A DNA stretch of 6,737 nucleotides from Bacillota bacterium (GTDB lineage Bacteria > Bacillota > Clostridia > Christensenellales > Aristaeellaceae), in assembly GCA_023460055.1 (NCBI GenBank), contig JAEWRJ010000120.1, positions 1 through 6,737 on the forward strand, given 5' to 3'. Under the pieces are notes generated by a model. That model did no database searches. It was not told the DNA's origin and saw only the letters and a program-made list of their open reading frames with translations. How positions within the stretch are numbered: the first letter of the stretch is position 1; every line of letters begins with the position of its first letter. Position numbers and translations under genes: made by a program. This document shows positions 6,493-6,737 of this stretch, piece after piece.

Positions 6493-6737
6493 TTACTGCC
6501 CTTCAAGCCTCATCAGCCGCAGCTTGCCATCCGCCTCCATCACAAATTGCTCCAGCGGGGTCTGCCCCTGGATCAGGCGGTTCAGCAGCGTATACATGTC
6601 CTCATTGTTGAAGGCCATGTTCTGGCTGTAGGTCTTGATGTAGCTGTTTTTCATGAGCTCGCGGTATGCCGCCACCGTCTCCTTGCGGGCTATATACTTC
6701 GCCTCCTCACGGCGGTTTTCGATATATTTCTTCTGCT
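6493..6737 (-). CDS. Extracellular solute-binding protein of the sugar ABC importer, C-terminal end only
   Basis: An open frame enters from the right edge and ends in TAA at 6493-6495, giving 80 complete residues of a longer protein. The end, from NNEDMYTLLNRLIQGQTPLE through QFVMEADGKLRLMRLEGQ, has the amphipathic, charged helical pattern in which family 1 sugar-binding lipoproteins of Bacillota often finish (a repeated-helix tail with a LxxLIxGxxxxEQ-type turn). A preceding KYIENRREEAKYIARKETV segment is also helical and very charged. Identification rests mainly on this tail and on its position directly before MalF/MalG-type permeases, where the binding-protein gene normally sits. The start, signal peptide and most of the fold lie outside the window. 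A GTG at 6675 is internal and is not the start. Confidence 0.7.
   Translation of the reverse strand, partial: QKKYIENRREEAKYIARKETVAAYRELMKNSYIKTYSQNMAFNNEDMYTLLNRLIQGQTPLEQFVMEADGKLRLMRLEGQ

Noticed and set aside
6493..6675. Separate 60-residue minus-strand protein starting at GTG 6675
   Set aside because: The frame stays open upstream to the window edge with the same helical, charged character and no good ribosome site before the GTG, so it is the tail of a longer protein.

Overview
The window looks like a chromosomal segment of a member of the Bacillota, probably one of the Clostridia with a moderately high GC content. Three things point there: the S10 N-terminus has a Bacillota/Clostridia-like sequence, the genes start behind purine-rich Shine-Dalgarno sites, and a sugar ABC importer is encoded with no ATPase beside it, a common arrangement in that phylum. 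The genus cannot be fixed from the sequence. Every gene I can support lies on the minus strand, so the order of transcription runs from high to low coordinates.

Region 1 (6737 to 4592) is a carbohydrate-type ABC importer. It holds the C-terminal end of an extracellular solute-binding protein, a 169-base spacer with a perfect 12-bp GC-rich hairpin, and then a MalF/UgpA-type and a MalG/UgpE-type permease that overlap by 11 bases. No ATP-binding subunit is present in the window. Importers of this kind usually share a housekeeping MsmX/UgpC-type ATPase encoded elsewhere.

Region 2 (4581 to 550) follows after only 10 bases. Two paralogous membrane-fusion (HlyD/RND adaptor-like) proteins lie in tandem and overlap by ATGA. 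The second overlaps by 17 bases the gene for a MacB/FtsX-like membrane protein with an extracytoplasmic domain. These three resemble the adaptor and permease parts of a MacB-type export or mechanotransmission system, again with no ATPase. The tight spacing makes the whole stretch from the binding protein to the MacB-like protein look like one operon that joins importer genes to adaptor/MacB genes. This is the least ordinary feature of the window. Its function is unknown to me.

Region 3 (549 to 1) is the boundary with the S10 ribosomal-protein operon. A C6/G6 hairpin without a good U-tract follows the MacB-like gene. Next come two helically phased A-tracts, a promoter with a perfect TATAAT, and a leader of about 209 nt with several strong hairpins and a possible three-way junction. 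The 5' end of rpsJ follows behind a consensus ribosome-binding site and runs off the window. No RNA genes, insertion sequences or CRISPR arrays were seen, and the plus-strand open frames all look like antisense shadows.
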